This document shows positions 62,799 through 64,000 of a DNA stretch of 64,000 nucleotides, piece after piece. The stretch's first letter is position 1. Each line of letters opens with the position of its first letter. The notes beneath the pieces were generated by a model. That model did not search any database and had not been told where the DNA came from. It was given only the letters and a program-made list of their open reading frames with translations. The DNA comes from Candidatus Gerdarchaeota archaeon (lineage in GTDB: Archaea > Asgardarchaeota > Heimdallarchaeia > JABLTI01). The stretch spans positions 18,149 through 82,148 of the forward strand of contig JAEORJ010000339.1 of the NCBI GenBank assembly GCA_016840945.1, read 5' to 3'. The position numbers and the translations under genes are program-made.

Positions 62799-63809
62799 AT
62801 GGCAGCTATACCTCAGAAATGTCACAGTTGTAAAAAAGAACAAGCTGTAACTTATCTAAAAACTGATGGCAGGTTTTTATGTAAAAATTGTTTCTCAGAT
62901 TGGGTTTTGGCTACAGTTCGTAAAACAATAAAAGAGAAAAACATGTTTGAGCGAGATGATCGTATTATTATTGGACTCTCTGGTGGTAAAGACAGTTCCG
63001 TTTTGCTTGATGTGCTAACAAAAATCGAAAAGAACTATCCCTCAAAAATTATTGCTGTTTGTATTGATGAAGGTATCAAAGGATATCGTGATGATGGATT
63101 ACCTATAGCTCGTGAAAATGCTAAAAAATTAGATGTGGAATATCATGAGTTTTCGTTTAAGGAATTGTTTGGTTATACATTAGATGAAATTGTTAATAGA
63201 TCTCGTGAACTTCAAAATATAATCACTACTAATAAGAAAACTAAATTAATTTATCACGGACCTTGTTCCTATTGCGGTGTTTTTAGAAGAAAAGCTTTGA
63301 ATCTTGCTGCTCGAAAGCTTGAAGGTGATAAGGTTGCAACTGGGCATAATTTAAGCGATGTTTCTCAAACAATACTTATGAATTTGCTTCGTGGTGATTC
63401 TTTTAAATTATTGCGGGGTGATTTAAAACCAGTGAAAATGCATCAATTATTTGTCCCCCGAGTAAAACCACTTCAAGCAGTTGCTGAACGAGAGATTGTG
63501 CTTTACGCTTATTATAATGATGTTCAGTTTCATACAACAGAATGTCCCTATTCTATTGAAGCAATGAGATTAGATGTGCGTAATTTCCTTACAGAATTAG
63601 AAGAAAAATATCCTGGAACCCAAAAATCAATAAAGAATGGGATGGAAGCAGTCAGTAATAGTTACTTTAGCGCTCTTCCCGATATTGAACAACAAAAGGA
63701 AGAAATGGAAGAGCAGATACAGCTTTGTAAAATTTGCTCTGAACCTTCAAGCAGTGAAATTTGTAAAGGTTGTCAAATGCTTGAAGCGCTTTTTAAAGAA
63801 CATGATTGA
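62799..63809 (+). CDS. ncsA: tRNA 2-thiolation protein of the CTU1/NcsA/TtuA family
   Basis: A 336-residue PP-loop ATPase that thiolates tRNA uridine 34 (or T54 in the TtuA case). N-terminal zinc finger Cys8, Cys11, Cys28, Cys31; PP-loop SGGKDSS at 61-67; active-site cysteines in PCSYCG (Cys156, Cys159) and TECPYS near 250, which in TtuA-type enzymes bind a 4Fe-4S cluster; a C-terminal zinc finger (CKICSE...CKGC) closes the chain. The archaeal CTU1/NCS6 pattern of two zinc fingers and PP-loop is complete. Sulfur carrier and adenylation partners are not in the window. Confidence 0.93.
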   Translation: MAAIPQKCHSCKKEQAVTYLKTDGRFLCKNCFSDWVLATVRKTIKEKNMFERDDRIIIGLSGGKDSSVLLDVLTKIEKNYPSKIIAVCIDEGIKGYRDDGLPIARENAKKLDVEYHEFSFKELFGYTLDEIVNRSRELQNIITTNKKTKLIYHGPCSYCGVFRRKALNLAARKLEGDKVATGHNLSDVSQTILMNLLRGDSFKLLRGDLKPVKMHQLFVPRVKPLQAVAEREIVLYAYYNDVQFHTTECPYSIEAMRLDVRNFLTELEEKYPGTQKSIKNGMEAVSNSYFSALPDIEQQKEEMEEQIQLCKICSEPSSSEICKGCQMLEALFKEHD

Positions 63810-63852
63810 GAATTAATCATTATTACTTTATTTGAGAATAATATTTTATAAT

Positions 63853-64000
63853 TTATTTACGTATTATTATATCCTCATTAATTTCAGCAATGCTTGAGCA
63901 ACCAGTCATTTTCATTGCTTTCATTAGAGTTGCTTGATAATGATTCATTAATCTAGTATCGCCATCTATTCCTCCACCCACAGCTGCTCGTATGATATCT
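63853..64000 (-). CDS. Unidentified protein, C-terminal fragment (cut by window edge)
   Basis: The minus strand is open from the right edge to a TAA at 63853-63855, giving 48 residues: an AVGGGIDGDTRLMNHYQ-like segment, then KAMKMTGCSSIAEI and a basic end. The glycine-rich GGGIDGD could be a ligand-binding loop. Family unknown. The rest of the gene lies outside the window. Confidence 0.5.
   Translation of the reverse strand, partial: DIIRAAVGGGIDGDTRLMNHYQATLMKAMKMTGCSSIAEINEDIIIRK

Noticed and set aside
1..64000. tRNA, rRNA, CRISPR arrays and insertion sequences
   Set aside because: Intergenic regions were read for T-arm-like motifs, regular repeats and terminal inverted repeats with transposase genes; none was found.

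Overview
This is a low-GC window that reads as archaeal. It carries tungsten-type aldehyde:ferredoxin oxidoreductase, the indolepyruvate:ferredoxin oxidoreductase pair IorAB, an archaeal CTU1/NcsA tRNA thiolase, a pilin-type class III signal peptide, PdxS/PdxT, GTGA/GGAG ribosome sites and many GTG/TTG starts. Kynureninase, the SCP2-fold protein, HEAT repeats joined to a RING/PHD-like finger and the quadruple-ABC UvrA-like protein would fit an Asgard (for example Heimdall-type) archaeon. That lineage is an inference; no marker in the window proves it. I see no rRNA, tRNA, CRISPR array, transposase or integrase. Both ends cut genes: a fumarase at the left and an unidentified minus-strand gene at the right.

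Layout. 0-7 kb: end of fumC, a YdjM-type membrane hydrolase, two small PRC-barrel-like proteins, a TauE/SafE permease, SfsA and an Atg22-like MFS transporter. 7-10.4 kb: the PLP synthase operon pdxS-pdxT on the minus strand, facing away from a threonine-synthase-like protein that has lost the PLP lysine and gained a PadR-type winged helix; between them lies a pair of palindromes. 10-17 kb: an alpha/beta hydrolase, an LVIVD-repeat surface protein, SCP2-like protein plus AOR, a TIGR04076 protein and an RlmN/Cfr-like radical SAM enzyme. 16.5-34 kb: a cysteine hydrolase coupled to a flavin reductase, two large MMPL/RND exporters, an esterase, pyruvate phosphate dikinase, a NIPA-like transporter and a DegV protein. 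33.7-38 kb: a triosephosphate isomerase whose domain order is circularly permuted, an anion permease, a DinB-like protein and a secreted protein. 37.6-41 kb: iorA-iorB plus a ketopantoate-reductase-family gene in one tight operon. 41-51 kb: HEAT/zinc-finger protein, acyltransferase-like membrane protein, phosphatase, pilin-anchored surface protein, kynureninase, oligopeptidase F and a methyltransferase. 51-64 kb: a 1620-residue protein with four UvrA-type ABC domains, coupled to a terpenoid-cyclase-fold protein, then MFS, a winged-helix/membrane pair, a radical SAM plus nucleotidyltransferase pair, an M50 protease and the tRNA thiolase.

The two strongest observations are (1) the proposed PLP-biosynthesis control module at 7.2-10.3 kb: a fold-type II PLP-enzyme relic fused to a DNA-binding domain, divergent from pdxST, with a tandem palindrome at the expected pdxS transcription start; and (2) a natural circular permutation of TIM at 33,730-34,524 that keeps all four catalytic residues. 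Further leads are the tandem UvrA fusion with its coupled partner, the HEAT-RING-like protein, a tandem palindromic operator at the start of the second MMPL gene, and complementary 15-bp repeats flanking the pilin-like gene. Function calls rest on motif recognition by eye; no database search was run.
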